DNA of 64,000 bases from Stropharia rugosoannulata (GCA_028532985.1 JANCIK010000001.1:2666001-2730000), one strand, 5' to 3'; counted from the first letter of the stretch, positions 12,613 through 25,168 are shown. Translations and numbers: made by a program. The notes: generated by a model from the sequence alone, not told the origin.

Positions 12613-12854
12613 ATACATCTAATTCCTCGTTTTCTGGGCTACTGTAATACGCCATTTATTGCACGCATTTTATGAGACGTAATAATGAAGTATGAACAAG
12701 ATGTCCCCGGATTTTAATTGCAAACCATTTGCACAATCTACTGTCCAACACGCTTTTGACGTGTATGAATAGATGCAGTTACCGTCGACCGAATAAATGA
12801 TAACTGATACTTCTTGACGGACTATTCGAGCTTTTTGATCGAAAATATCATGTA

Positions 12855-13838
12855 CTAAAATTCAAAGGCCCTATTCATGTCTTCATGGAGGTGCTGTTTC
12901 ATGCCTGGGGGAAGTCGCGGTTCATTCCCATCCGCAATATATCCTGTATAACTGTCGAAGGATAGTAAAGAGCCAGTAAGTAGATGTGCTTACTGAATGG
13001 CATTTCTACAGATTCCTTCTCATTAAATTTAATTATAGGATGATCCTGAACAAGTCACAAAACACATTACAAGGAGATTATAAGACGGAGAACAACACTT
13101 ACAATGTATCTAATTTCATCGAGTGGAACACGATCATGGACAACTAATTTGGTGACACCAAGTGCTGTATCGGTTGTCATCTGGATTGGTCCAAGGTGGC
13201 GCGTAGGGAACCCAAGGACTCTGAGCTCTGATGTTCTATCGCGTGGAGGATCGTCACCTTGAAACATATCAAGTCTAATGACTGCTATTGTTGGGACGGA
13301 AGCCTACCAAGAATGCCCTGTGCATACATAAATAAGCAAATGCATATATCTCAATGTTAATAAATCGACATACCCCAAATAAGAACCACTCGAAACGATC
13401 ATCACCATCTTCCGGAGCGAGCTGCTTTTCAGCCTTCGGGTCGAGTAAACAAACTTTCTCCAGGGGAATACTGGCCCGTTTCATTTGTTCCAGAATTCCC
13501 TCTCGATGACATGAGAATCGTGCAAGCGACGTGTCTAGAGATGACTTGAACGCGGAGTTGATAAAATCGCAGGAAGGTTGCGAAAGAGAAGTAAATTGGA
13601 CATGGGCGTCACTTCCGGCCAGCATGCGCATATGCTACTTATGAAAGTCAAACAGGTCAATTTCCCGGACGTAGTGATGAGCGAATGAATCAGCATACCG
13701 CATACTCTAATTCGACCCAGGGTGGGATTGTTTTCGTAGTTGCCTCGTCTTCCTCCATGTGCTCTGTTAAATGCCATCGTAAGGAGAAACACATGACCTT
13801 TTTGAGAAATAATTACCGATGACATATGAAAACCCCAT
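12855..13838 (-). CDS. SFM1: SPOUT-type protein arginine methyltransferase Sfm1
   Basis: Sfm1 (DUF431/PF04252 family) is a SPOUT-fold methyltransferase; the yeast enzyme methylates an arginine of ribosomal protein Rps3. The chosen start (cat 13836-13838) gives MGFSYVIEHMEEDE after removal of the first intron. Then come PPWVELEYA, HMRMLAGSDAHVQFTSLS, VCLLDPKAEKQLAPEDG, and the knot region FLFGGILGDDPPRDRTSEL. RVLGFPTRHLGPIQMTTDTA then GVTKLVVHDRVPL carries the cofactor-binding signature, followed by IKFNEKESVEMPFRYI and a Pro/Gly tail ending MNRAFEF (stop 12855-12857). Length (about 240 aa) is normal. Identification is strong; the substrate is by analogy. Confidence 0.9.
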
Positions 13839-14172
13839 CTTCTCAGATGCTGGTGATTGGTTTGAGAGTAGGTAATGTAGGAGGTAATATGGTGAGCCAA
13901 AAGTAGCAAAATTACCTAGTGCACGAAATTGATAAGCGCTTTTTAATTTAACCTCCGAAGGCTATTTTGGAAATATGTGCTCACCATTGACCAACAGCAG
14001 CCAACACCACACACCTTTACGCTCCCGAGCATCCCGATCAATTGTATATGTTTATGTAACTGACATACCCACTAACGTCGAGTCAGGGCTCCAAGTCGTG
14101 TGCTTTGTTCGTTTTCTCCTCCCACAGTATCGTCAGTCTTTTCTTTCTTCTGTTATATCGTGCAGTTGTGGT
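13839..14172. promoter_or_regulatory. Divergent promoter, SFM1 / viroplasmin-domain gene
   Basis: 334 bp between two divergent starts. A small plus-strand frame (13975-14262) runs into the next gene but has no independent domain. It is best read as a shared promoter with 5' UTRs. Confidence 0.4.
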
Positions 14173-15218
14173 ATGGCGAGAGGCAAATGGTATGTTGTAA
14201 CAGTTGGAACTGACATTGGTGTATTTTCGCGATGGTTGGTTTATTTCCTGCGTACCATCTAATATTCATTGCTAAGACATGTGTATGCAGGTTGGACGCT
14301 GGACCCCTTGTGAAAGGGATCCCCGAGGCTTTGTACGAAAGTTACACAACGTTCGAAGAGGCCAGCATGGTCTTCGCTCGAGAGCAAGAGCTGGGCAGAA
14401 CAAGGATCGTAGGCAGGGCAAATGGACGGAGTACTATGTCTACTCACTCCAATGCAAGAAGTCCGCGTAATGACTCCTCTCAGCAGCTTTCATTCGCGAA
14501 TAACGAATGCCAATGTCACCGGAACTGTAAACTAGGCCCAGCGCAACCCTCATCTCCCACCATTAGAGCCTCCACAACCCCACAGTACGGAAAAGCACAT
14601 TCCGCTATATCCCGTTCTTCGTCTGAACCTTCGGCAGTCCTACGTCGGTTCCAGGTTATTGATGCACTTTTCAATGACGAGTTTGCTGATGTTGGAGTCA
14701 AGGCTAGGGCATCTTCAAGCTCAGATACCCTAGCATTGACTCCAACATTTAACACTAAAACTCACTCACCTTCAAAAACAGGAAATGGAGCGCCTATGCG
14801 TGCCGTTGTCCAGACACCATCTTGGGTTCCGCAGTACCCAAGGGCGATTCCTCAGTCGTCAGACGTTTTGTCACCTCTTAACAATGCTAATCTTGCATTG
14901 AAGTCCTTTCAAGAGACAATTCCCGTTTCGCGCGTCGAGGAGGCAAGTACTAGTTACAAGAACCTGAACACGCCGGCGTCATCCCTCTACATTTCTCCTG
15001 CTAGTACAACGCAAACAGGCAAAAGGACTGGTAAACAAGCAGTCGCCACGGACCCCCGGTCGCCCCTCGACCCTCGTGTTAAAGTGCAAGGTTCTCTGTC
15101 TAAGTAAGTGCAATTTCTTAGCGTGTTAGACCACTCTCTAATGATTGGTTGCAGCAGTTTCTTATTGGAGAGGCAATCTCCCTCTCTCAATTGTACTCAT
15201 CTGAAGTTGAATGTTTAA
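14173..15218 (+). CDS. Viroplasmin/RNase H1-N-type domain protein
   Basis: The N-terminus matches the small RNA-DNA-hybrid-binding domain shared by RNase H1 and caulimovirus protein VI. MARGKWYVVTVGTDIGVFSR is joined through one intron (14235-14289) to WLDAGPLVKGIPEAL, then YESYTTFEEASMVFA. The GVxxxW..A..LVxGxxxA.Y..Y.T.EEA pattern is characteristic. The rest (about 230 aa) is Ser/Thr/Pro-rich and looks disordered, with no RNase H catalytic domain visible, so this is not RNase H1 itself. An in-frame stop occurs at 15105-15107 inside a perfect GTAAGT donor. Splicing to the acceptor just before 15157 adds about 20 residues and moves the stop to 15216-15218, which I prefer. Fungal proteins of this sort are common and mostly uncharacterised. 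Confidence 0.65.
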
Positions 15219-15402
15219 TTTTACAAATAAAACTCACTCTAGTGTACTATGTTGGTACCGTGTTTGACTTTCAATGACTTGTCTTAAATAGTAGTATATA
15301 CAGTAGAGAAGGCGCTTTGTAATTTTTTATGTCTGCTGTATTCCAAATCTTCATAGTACTTGCATTAAAAATGTTAGTTAGAGTACCATAGGCTTTTTTG
15401 AT

Positions 15403-16470
15403 CTACACTGGATGGTTTGCTCCACGCGTGACAGTCGTCGCCGGCCGAGAGATTCCTGACTGCGTTCGTCTAGGTATACCTCGGGGAACACTTGAACCTG
15501 CGTCTAAAGGAAGTGATGAACAACAGTGAAGGTTACTAAAGGCAAGTAGGTCATCATACCTTGTCTGGGAGGAGCGGGGCCACGAATACCGCGCATTGAA
15601 GCTCGTGTACCACGTACGCCTCGTATACCCCGAAGTGCCCTAGTAGGCCTTTCCTGTTCTAGACGTTCTATTTCTTCTGCCTGAGCTCGTAACTCTTTCT
15701 CCTGTTCTATTCTTAACAGCTCTTGTTGTGCTCGACGGGCTTCAGCTTCTTTTTCCAGTAGGATCCTTTGCTCTTCAAGCCTCTCCCGTTCCAATGTTGC
15801 CTCATCCTGTAAGTAGTCAATTCATGCAATTGTACGATACGCAAAAAGCACTGACACCATCTGCGCCTTGCCATGACGTATCGAAAATAAGACGAGAAAT
15901 TTCTTCAGATTTGGATAACATATCAACATATTTATCTAGCAGTGCATTCGTTTGTTGTAATTGAGCCACTATACGCTACGATCAAGATAAGCTTGACATT
16001 TTGTGCGAAACCTTTAGACATACCTGATTCGCCGATCCTGCTTCACTCAAGGCGTCGTTAAACAATTCAAATGAAGAGTTCAATTTCTTCAATATGAAGA
16101 TATCGCTTTGCAGCTTTTCTTCTCTTTGTTTAGCTGCTTGTTCCTGTGCTTGTTGTAACGCGTTTTCGTCCAGGACATCATTCGCAGCGTCATCGTATTC
16201 TCCTTGATCTGGTGACACTGTGTTTTGGAATCCATCTCGACGCACTGGGGTAACGGGCTCCGGTTCCGGTTCTTGTCTGGCAAGTAGGCTGAATGGTTTC
16301 TGCATGATCCCAGCATCGTCACTTAAGGAAAGTTCTGACAGAGATAGATTTGCGCATAGGTCTGTCTGGTAGTGCTGACTAGTCGATGACATTATGAGTG
16401 AGTCCATAGACAGTAAACGAGACTCAGATCCACAGGCATTGATGTCAACCGAACTTGAATAATCTGCCAT
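15403..16470 (-). CDS. DUO1: DASH complex subunit Duo1
   Basis: Duo1 is a subunit of the fungal DASH/Dam1 ring that couples kinetochores to microtubules. ATG at 16468-16470 starts MADYSSSVDINACGSE. An acidic, Ser-rich N-terminal part precedes the Duo1 core: DIFILKKLNSSFELFNDALS, EAGSANQRIVAQLQQTNALL, DKYVDMLSKSEEISRLIFD and TSWQGADEATL. A long Glu/Arg coiled coil follows (ERERLEEQRILLEKEAEARR). The C-terminus is unusual, an Arg/Gly-rich repeat (RGIRGVRGTR, MRGIRG) and a basic tail ending ANHPV (stop 15403-15405). An earlier in-frame Met upstream of 16470 exists, but MADY fits better. The LKKLN..F core and WQGA motif are diagnostic. Confidence 0.87.
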
Positions 16471-17049
16471 GATGCTTCTAAAAACAACGAGTCTCTCCAA
16501 GATTGGCCAGATTAGATAACAGAGGCGAGTATAGTGTCCGGATATCAAAGGATGAAAACGTTCGGAGACATTCAAAAAGTTGTCGCATTACCTGTAGCCC
16601 AGTTAAGTAGCAGCGGGCAATGGCAGGCAATGGCCCGGTGGCCTGAAGAAGGTTCCGGCTACTAATATTATGTAATCTATGTGTGACAAGTCGTGAGAAA
16701 CACGAGTCTTGACACACGGAACGACCAAAAGACAGGATAAATCGCTGAATTAAAGTCTGCCCTTCCTGTATTTATACTCTACTGACAATCTGTTTAGGTA
16801 ATACTAGGTACGAAGAGCCAAGCAGGGGAAAGAGAAAGGAAAGGGGGTAGGGTAAAGTAAGACGCGAGCGCGCGTCGAGTGATGAGTGTGACTACCCGTT
16901 ACACTATGCCAGTAGTACCTATTTTGTAAATCCAATTTTGGCCTGTGTAGAACTCTGATCTAGGAGGGTCCATCGGCAATTTTTGGGTATTTTGGACTCA
17001 GACAACCCTCTCAAAGTCCATTGTACACTGTCCTAACACATTTCTTCAA
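16471..17049. promoter_or_regulatory. Divergent promoter, DUO1 / DBP10
   Basis: About 580 bp between divergent starts. A short GC-rich palindrome with arms GACGCG and CGCGTC lies at 16861-16876, containing CGCG cores. Minus-strand reading frames near 16478-16717 lack any domain and are probably chance. Confidence 0.4.
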
Positions 17050-20000
17050 ATGCCTGCCGGGAAGCGCAAACAACCAGTGTCCAGTGATTCCGAATCTGAC
17101 AGTAGTTCTTCATTTTCTGTGGTTCCTGCCGAGTCAGCAAGTGTTGATATTTCATCGGCTCTTGTGGGCAAACGCTTGAAGCTATCCTCAAATGTCGAAG
17201 ACGAAGATGATGATCTAACTACCTTCTTGCGAGAAACAATTGCTAAACGTTCAGTTAAAGAAGGTACGCAGATCCTCAAAAATGCGAAAGGCAAGGGCAA
17301 AATGTCCAAAGGAGAGGTGGGAGGAGGGAGCTTTCAGAGCATGGGTAAGTCACCTATCTTATTATTGTTACTGTGTACTAACCTTATTTGTAGGACTACA
17401 TCCTTCATTACTACGGTCTTTAACTTTGCAGGGATACCGAATACCAACGCCTATCCAGCGCCTGGCGATTCCTGCCCTCATTGCAAATCCTCCACGGGAT
17501 CTAGTAGGAATGGCAAGAACTGGTTCAGGAAAATCACTCGCATACATGATCCCTCTCGTTCAACGGCTTGGAGGCCGCCATTCCAGTGTTTTTGGAGCGC
17601 GTACTCTCATTTTACTTCCCACTCGCGAATTAGCTTTACAAGTTATGAAGGTTGGAAAGGAACTAGCTCGTGGATTTAAAAGTGGTAGCGGAGATCACGC
17701 AGGTGACAAAGAAGACGGAAATCATGACAACAAAGGTTCTCACCTACGCTGGGGATTAGTTGTCGGGGGGGAGAGTCTCGATGAACAATTTGAAATGATT
17801 GCAAGTAATCCTGATGTGTGAGTTTCGAATATTCATTGATATCTACACTCATAAAGATAACTCTTTCTCAAGCATCATCGCTACACCTGGCCGTCTTCTC
17901 CATCTTGTTGTAGAAATGAATCTCGACCTTAAAGCTGTCCAATATGTGGTTTTCGACGAGGCAGATCGCCTATTTGAGATGGGCTTCGAAGTCGCTCTAC
18001 ATGAGATACTTCAACGTCTCCCTTCTACAAGACAAACAATGCTTTTCTCTGCCACCCTCCCCAAGTCCTTGCTGGAGTTCGCTAAAGCAGGTCTACAGGA
18101 ACCAAAACTTGTCCGACTTGACTCGGAGAGCAAAATTAGTCCCGACCTCAAAATCGCCTTCTTCTCTGTCAAACAAGCAGAGAAGGATGCTTGTTTATTA
18201 TATCTTCTTCGTGATGTTATACATGTCCCCCTGGCTCCTTCTAAGGCCGTACGAGAGGGCCAACTTGCAACAAAGAAGAAAGGCCATTCAAAACGCCTCG
18301 ACGCGCTTATTGCTCCCCATCAAACCCTTATTTTTGCTGCTACGAAACATCATGTTGAATATTTGCTTAACCTCCTCACCGCCGTTGGATATGCCGTGTC
18401 CCATATATACGGTTCCCTAGACCAAGCCGCTCGAACTTTTCAAATGGACCAATTTCGCCAAGGTCTAACAAGTATACTTGTCGTTACTGATGTTGCGGCT
18501 CGAGGTATTGATATACCCGTGTTGGAAAACGTAGTAAACTACGACTTCCCTCAAGGGGCAAGAATTTTTGTTCACCGCGTTGGTCGAACAGCTCGTGCAG
18601 GACGGCAAGGATGGGCCTGGTCCTTTGTCACGAACTCCGAGCTTCCCTTCTTGTTGGACCTTCAACTATTCTTAGGGAGACCTCTGGTAAATGATGTCAC
18701 GAGCGACAAGGACCGAATATATACAGAGACACTCGTTCTGGGCAACTTCCAACGCGAAAAGATTGATGAAGATGTGGAATACCTCCGTTCATTAGACGCT
18801 GCGCATCACTCACTCCCAGTTCTGCGTGAAGTCATGAGACGTGGGCATGCAATGTATGAACGTAGCAAGGGCAAGGCTAGTCCTCAAAGCTACAAACGCG
18901 CAAAGGAAATGATGAAAGACCCGAAGTGGTTCTTGGCTGGGTCTGACTCTGGTATTCATCCTGTCTTGCTTCGTGGACCCCAGAGCAGCGAGAAGCGAGA
19001 TATCGAGAAATCTCGTAAAGCTCTACTCCAAGTCGTTGGATCGTTCAAGCCAACAGAAACCATTTTCGAAGTTGGCGCCAAAGGAGGATCCGAAACCGCT
19101 TCGTTGATGAAATCAAGGCGGAAGGCGATAGCTAAATCACATGAACGAGCCCTTTTCACTAGAACAACCGTAGAGGATCGAGAAAATGGGCCAGCAGTCG
19201 AGGTAGAACCTCGCGCTTCATCTCTCCCGAAGCTGGAGATGGCTGACGACGATGATTTGGTGGTAAGCGACTTAATTGTTTCGAGATTTTAAATAACTTA
19301 CTATCGGGAAAGGCTGTATTCGGCGTATCCGAGAGAAAAAGGAGTTTCAGAGATGATGAGTTCTACATGTCTCATTATCAGAAAGATGCAATGACAGAAA
19401 AAGGGCATGTCCTTTTATTAATTTTCTATCCTCTAACAACGCCTTATTGTTACTGTTAGGTATTCTTTGAACGATGGAGCTTCGTCATTTGCGAAGCAAG
19501 CTTCCAAGGTCTCGTTCGATCTTACCAATGACGAGGGAAAGGTAGAGAGGCGAAATCAGGGGGGTCAAACATGGGATAAAAAGCGTAAAAAGTTTATCAA
19601 GGGTGACGGGGTAGGTGCCGACAACGTCAAGATGGTTAGGACCGAAAACGGCACCCGACTACCAGCAAGTTACCGGAGCGGCCGTTTCGATGAATGGAAG
19701 AGCAAGAGTCGAATCAGTTTACCCAGAATTGGGGAAACCGAAAATGCATCTACTGTCTTCAAGAAGCATACGAATGCTGGGGGTCAACATTTCAAACATA
19801 ATAAGGTCGTTGCCCCGAAGCCTCTGGACAAGATGAGCCACGATTACGAACGAAAAGTCCGTCGACACAAGAAGGAGGCTGACGGCGAGTCGGAAAGCAA
19901 ACAACCTCAATTTTCTTCCAAGGGCAAAAAGCTCGGCGTTCGTCGCGGTGCGACTGGAAAGTCTTATGGTCGTGTTAAGAACGAGCTTAAGACTTCCGAG

Positions 20001-20096
20001 CAAATTAGAAAAGATAGAAAAATACAAGAAAAACGGAAGGCGAAAAATGCAAGGCCTAGTAGATCCACTGGCAAAAAAGGTAATGGTAGACGGTAA
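17050..20096 (+). CDS. DBP10: DEAD-box ATP-dependent RNA helicase Dbp10
   Basis: Dbp10 is a nucleolar helicase for 60S ribosome assembly. After an acidic Ser-rich N-terminus (MPAGKRKQPVSSDSESD) comes GGGSFQSMGLHPSLLRSL (Q-motif context with RIPTPIQ), then motif I ARTGSGKS, PTRELALQ, VGGESL, TPGRLLH, motif II DEAD (VVFDEADRLFEMGF) and motif III SAT. The helicase C domain has HIYGSLDQAAR, VVTDVAARGIDIP and HRVGRTARAG. The Dbp10 C-terminal domain (FYMSHYQKDA then SYRSGRFDEWKSK) and a Lys/Arg-rich tail follow. An internal Gly/Asp/His insert (GSGDHAGDKEDGNHDNKG) lies between motifs Ia and Ib. Introns at about 17345-17393, 17820-17873, 19263-19312 and 19406-19459 keep the frame. The gene ends 37 bp from the convergent QTRT1 gene. 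Confidence 0.93.
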
Positions 20097-20133
20097 TAAT
20101 GTTTTGGCTGTATCTATGTACAACAATGTTGTG

Positions 20134-21975
20134 TTATGGGCCCGTTGTCGCGTATTCCCACTTAGCACCGCTTCCCGGAATAATCTTTACCTCTGGCGCA
20201 CCCTCCAGCAGATCGACTCCGACGCTCCTTAGTGCGTTTACACACCACTGTGGGTATCCAGATTCGCCGAAGTATCTTGCAAAAAAACTTTTTAAATAGT
20301 CAGGGAATGTGCCAGCAATAATGCTCTCCCGTGCGCGACCCATGACTTGGGCTTGGAAAACGGCATTATGTAATGTAATAGCTAAGATAGTAGGTAATGA
20401 ACATTTGGAAGTGATAGCGTAGTAATGAGACGCACCATGGGCACCTGCAGTTTCATGAGTCACAAGATGATGAAGTATTGCCCTTGACGTTTTGCTACTG
20501 CATGTCGGGCAAGGGCACGTATCGTCTATGGCCTGAAACTCTTTTGTATGTTTGCTAAGTTCTTTATTTATTTCATTTTTTTAAAAACGTTAGAAACGAT
20601 TGGCAAAGGATGGCAGATGCATTACTTAGGTTAAGGGGTCCGTCGTGCGTCAAGGCGACGCCAAAACGGGCCGTCCGAGTAGGGAAAACACAATCAGCCT
20701 ATTACACGTGTTTAGATATCATAACAGAATTGCAATGCATTCGAACTTGCCATATCAACACCGAGAGCGACACAAACAAGGAGGTCTGAAAAGTAGTTAG
20801 TTGACTGCAGATTGAAACAATATCAGACCATACCTTCAGCAAATCCTATCCCCATGGAATACCTTGGACCTGAAACTACCCATTAGCTCACTGTCCTTTG
20901 TGCAAATCATGGAAAACCGACGGTCTGCAGGAAGCTTGTCTGTGCATTGTTTTATCCTAAAAATGCTTCAACAACCACAAAACATGTGAGATGATTACCA
21001 CGCGTACACCTTCCAGAATATATCTATTACAAGATCAACACTAGAGCAAAACATCTAAGTCATGCAGGAAGATTCACCTTTTTCCTCTCCTCCGCTTAAT
21101 CCACCAATAGCGTAACCGGCGACTCCGTCCCGGCGAGCAAGCATGGCATCCAAACAGCGATCGCGTAAACTGGGATCAAGACCTCCTTGTACAATAGCAA
21201 AGAGATTTTGTACATCTTCTTTCCCTGATTTCTTGTGCTGGACGATACAGCGATCTAACCAGCGAATCGATCTTTCCATCGCCTCTTCGACACGTGCACC
21301 TGTAGTCAGGCTTGACACTGATACTGATCAGCGGGGAAAAGAGATCGTCGTGCTACAATTTCACACACCAACATCGTCAAGTTGCATGATGATATCAGCC
21401 CCAATTGTATGCTGTATTGAGATACTTTCTTCTGGCTTATTGTGAACTTAATACTTTTGTCCCACTTGTTGCATACGATAAACTGACCGTGAGCATTGTC
21501 GGCTCGCCTGTAAATGGACTTGCGAAAAGAGCACCTTCTTCTGTGATAGTCGTGAACTTGCTAAGAGAAACGAGCTGAAAACCACCGCTATCCTGCAAAA
21601 TCATGATGAGACATAGAGCGGTATCTATCAAATTTGCATTCGCTTACTGACAGTCAACAAGTTGCGGTCCCATCCTTGAAATTTATGCGAGCCGCCCGCT
21701 TTTCTCAAAACCTCCAAGCCAGGGCGCAAGTTGAGATGGTACGTGTTGTTCAATATTAGGGTAACACCAAGTGACTCCATTTGATTCGCTGTGAGCCCTT
21801 TGATTGCTGCTTGGGTGGCGACAGGCATGAAAGTAGGAAGCATCGTCACTCCATCTATTTGAACAAGGGCTAAGTATTGACTAGAGGCTATGTAATTGGC
21901 GCACTCACGAGCAAGTTTCATGCGAGATACGCGAGCTTTGGTTGTATGACATCTTGCTATGATCTCGAACTGCAT
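20134..21975 (-). CDS. QTRT1: Queuine tRNA-ribosyltransferase catalytic subunit
   Basis: Eukaryotic TGT exchanges guanine 34 for queuine in GUN-anticodon tRNAs. ATG at 21973-21975 starts [20 protein letters not shown]. Then [41 protein letters not shown] (first catalytic Asp), [47 protein letters not shown] and [16 protein letters not shown] (nucleophile Asp) follow. The zinc site CxCxxC..H is CTCPTCS with a downstream His. It ends [10 protein letters not shown]. Seven or more introns are present, and the one at 20699-20750 begins GC rather than GT. S. cerevisiae lacks this gene and S. pombe has it; the presence of all catalytic residues implies the host salvages queuine. The partner QTRT2 is not in this window. 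Confidence 0.92.
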
Positions 21976-22190
21976 GATATGCGACTAGAGTAAGAGCTGT
22001 CCAATTTTGACAGAGGTAAGCTGGGAAGTTGCTTCGGAGAAGCGTTGGCGAAGAAATACTTACAAGCGCCAAGCTGCACCTAAAATTAACCTTAATGATC
22101 GACTGTGGCGTGGTTCTGTTTATGTGTGAAAGCTTTTGGTAAACAAAGGTCGAAGTATGATGCGGCAAGTACTACTAGTATAAGTAGTTT

Positions 22191-25094
22191 ATGCTTGCGA
22201 CTTATGCTCGCTCGGCCATGTGTCACCGCACGGCGATTGCACTTGCTCTGTTATTCCTTCCTCGAATAAACGGGTTTTATCTTCCTGGGGCTGCTCCCCA
22301 CAGCTATGTCGTTGGAGAAAGGGTAGACCTCTTCGTCAATGCCTTCACCCCCATGCGGTCAGGCTCTAATGACAAGATTGTGAGTTGACAATTGGTTCAC
22401 TATACGACGAATTGAAATTCATAAAATGCTGAACATGCTCTCAGCAATCTCTTATAAACTGTGGGCCGGCTGTTTTAACTTTGTGAATCTCCTCCTCAGA
22501 AAGTTTGCCTAATCTTCAGACGACTATTACCATCCAAAGCTTCGGTTTTGCCAGCCAGAGGGTGGGCCAGCAAAGCAGCCAGAATCACTAGGATCGATTT
22601 TATTTGGCGACAGAATTTTCAACTCGCCATTTGACGTGCGGAAAAGCATCACTCACGAGGGCATCATTCTAATTAATCAAACAGATTAAAATGCTTCAGG
22701 ACAATGATACTTGCAAGACTCTTTGCGTAGTTGACGACGTCTCCAAAGATGAAGCTAAATTTATAAATGACCGAATTCGTGAAGATTATGCTATGAACTG
22801 GCTTATTGACGGCCTTCCAGCTGCGGAGATGAAGTACGAAAATAACACTGGTGAATTGTTTTTCGACATTGGTTTCAACCTAGGCGACAATGAAGGACCA
22901 CATCAGAACCAGCCCGCCCTTAATAATCATTACGAGATCGTTCTAAAGTGACTCGCTTGATCATGATTTAGCTTTGCTCTGAAGGCTCATAATATCCTAT
23001 GCAAGGTACCACCAACCTACTGCAGATACCTACCGTGTAGTTGGGGTCCTGGTTTGGCCTGCAAGGTAAGGGTTTTTCCATTTTCTTCATTTTTCAGCCT
23101 TTAAAGTGCACGGCAGCATTGGTGGAAACCAGAGTCCTGCTCCTAACTGTGAAGTCAAAGGAACACCACCTCTGTTATTGAATGAAGACCAAGTCCAGCA
23201 AGAAATCCGTTATACTTACAGGATATCATGGAATGTCAGTAAATGATGTTTCTATGGCTTCACAATAATAATTCACACTCTTATCTAGGCGTCTGATACT
23301 CCATGGGTTAGTTTACGAAATATTTTGGAGTTCTCGAGAAATGATATTCCTACTTGACCACACAGGCGACTCGATGGGATAACTATCTCCACGTGTTTGA
23401 CCCTCGTATTCACTGGATAAGTCTTATAAACTCCCTGGTTGTGGTCGTATTACTGTGTGGAATGGTCTCTATGATTCTTTTTCGAAGTGTTTCCAAAGAT
23501 GTAAGTAGACTAATATTTCCCTGCTGGAGTGCTTAATGACCTTACCCTCAAAGATACATCGCTACAACGCCATCGATATGAGTGTAATAATAATGCATCT
23601 TCAGTTTTTATCCGTTTGCTAATGTTGTCATGTAGGAAGATGTCCAAGAGGATTGGGGCTGGAAACTTATTCATGGAGAAGTCTTCCGCTCACCCCAATT
23701 CACCCTACTATTATCAGTTCTAGTTGGAAATGGCTGTCAAATAAGCGCTATGGTTGCAGTAACCTTAGGTGACTTATACCTACCATCGTACCCTTTTTGG
23801 TCTTACCAGTTGTCTTTCAGTGTTTGCTCTATTAGGTTTCCTGTCTCCGTCAAACAGGGGCTCGTTAGCGACGGTGATGATGGTTTGTTGGTCCTGCTTC
23901 GGGAGGTCAGCACATGGTCGACCTATATTCATTATCTATTACTAATGGTTGCGACAGTATTGGTGGATATACGTCCAGTCGTGTCTATGCCTCGCTTGGT
24001 GGACGGGATCGTCGAAAAAATACGTTCATTACTGCAACGGCACTGCCAACGTAAAGAATTCCTCATAGACCTATATCCATCTGAACGACATGTTGACAGA
24101 CTGATCTTCGCCGTGATTTTCATCCTTAATTTCTGTCTGCTGTCAGCCGGTTCATCTGGCGCTGTTCCTTTCGGTACGACTTGGGTCAGAAATCCAACTC
24201 TACGTGTTCTAAATGAAATACCCTTTTAGGCACTATGTTGTTGATTATACTAATGTGGTTTGGGATTTCTGCTCCCCTCTCTGCAGTTGGTTCCTACTTT
24301 GGTTCCAAACACGGGGTACGAGTTGGCGCATTGAATTCACGTCCATTATTCTTCTCATTGAATCTTTTTATGCAGGTTATTCTGCATCCTGTCAGAGTGA
24401 ATCCTATACCTCGTCAGATACCTCCTGGTCCGAAATATCTCAAGCTTTGGGTATGTTATACAATTGGATAGCGTATTTTTAGTATTTATCTATCACTCCA
24501 GGCTGCAGCTCTTTTGGGTGGTATCTTGCCTTTTGGTATGCAGGTTGTCATTCTTTCTGTTTTTGAGACTAAAAATACATCTAGGTGCTGCATTTTTGGA
24601 GCTTTATTATGTTCTATCTAGCCTGTTTGCCTCGAGGGCCTATTATGCTTTCGGTTTCCTTGCTCTAACTGCTGGTGCCATTGCTGTAACTACAGCCACC
24701 GTTACTATCCTCTTTGTCTATTTTCTCCTTTGTGCAGAGGAGTATAGGTGAGTTAATCTATTGCATCCTTTAGCTTTATTATCAAACAGAACGAATGTCA
24801 TTTATTTCATAAGATGGCAATGGCGGTCCTTCATCATTGGCGGGGGCAGTGCATTTTGGGTCATAGCTTATGGACTTTATTATTGGGCCACTCAGCTCAA
24901 GCTTGAAACTCTGTCAAGCATTATGCTATACCTCGGTTATCTGTTTTTGTTAACTCTTCTTGTTTTCCTGGTCACAGGTAAGTTAATTGCATCTTCGTTG
25001 AGATCCGTTTGACTTATTGTATTCAGGGAGCATTGGGTTCATAGCTTCATATTGGGCTGTTCGCAAACTGTACAGGGCTGTGAGAATAGATTAA
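22191..25094 (+). CDS. Transmembrane 9 superfamily (nonaspanin/EMP70) protein
   Basis: A nine-span membrane protein of Golgi and endosomes. The first ATG at 22191 (or 22218) leads a hydrophobic signal peptide (TAIALALLFLPRINGFYLPG), followed by the family N-terminus PHSYVVGERVDLFVN. The lumenal domain has YDYYHPKLRFCQPEGG, LGSILFGDRIFNSPF, TCKTLC and MNWLIDGLPAAEM. The WDNYLHVFDPRIHWISLINS segment enters the first helix; then EDVQEDWGWKLIHGEVFR is assembled across introns. At least eight further hydrophobic helices follow, with VGTMLLII-like and EEYRWQWRSF (junction near 24750-24810) motifs. The C-terminus RKLYRAVRID (stop 25092-25094) resembles the KxD/KxH-type sorting tail of TM9SF. Twelve or so introns. 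Confidence 0.88.
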
Positions 25095-25168
25095 ACAAGT
25101 ATACCATACGCTACATAATCTTTTATATAGATAATTTGGTAGTCTTCGCCGATGTAATGACTCTTTGC

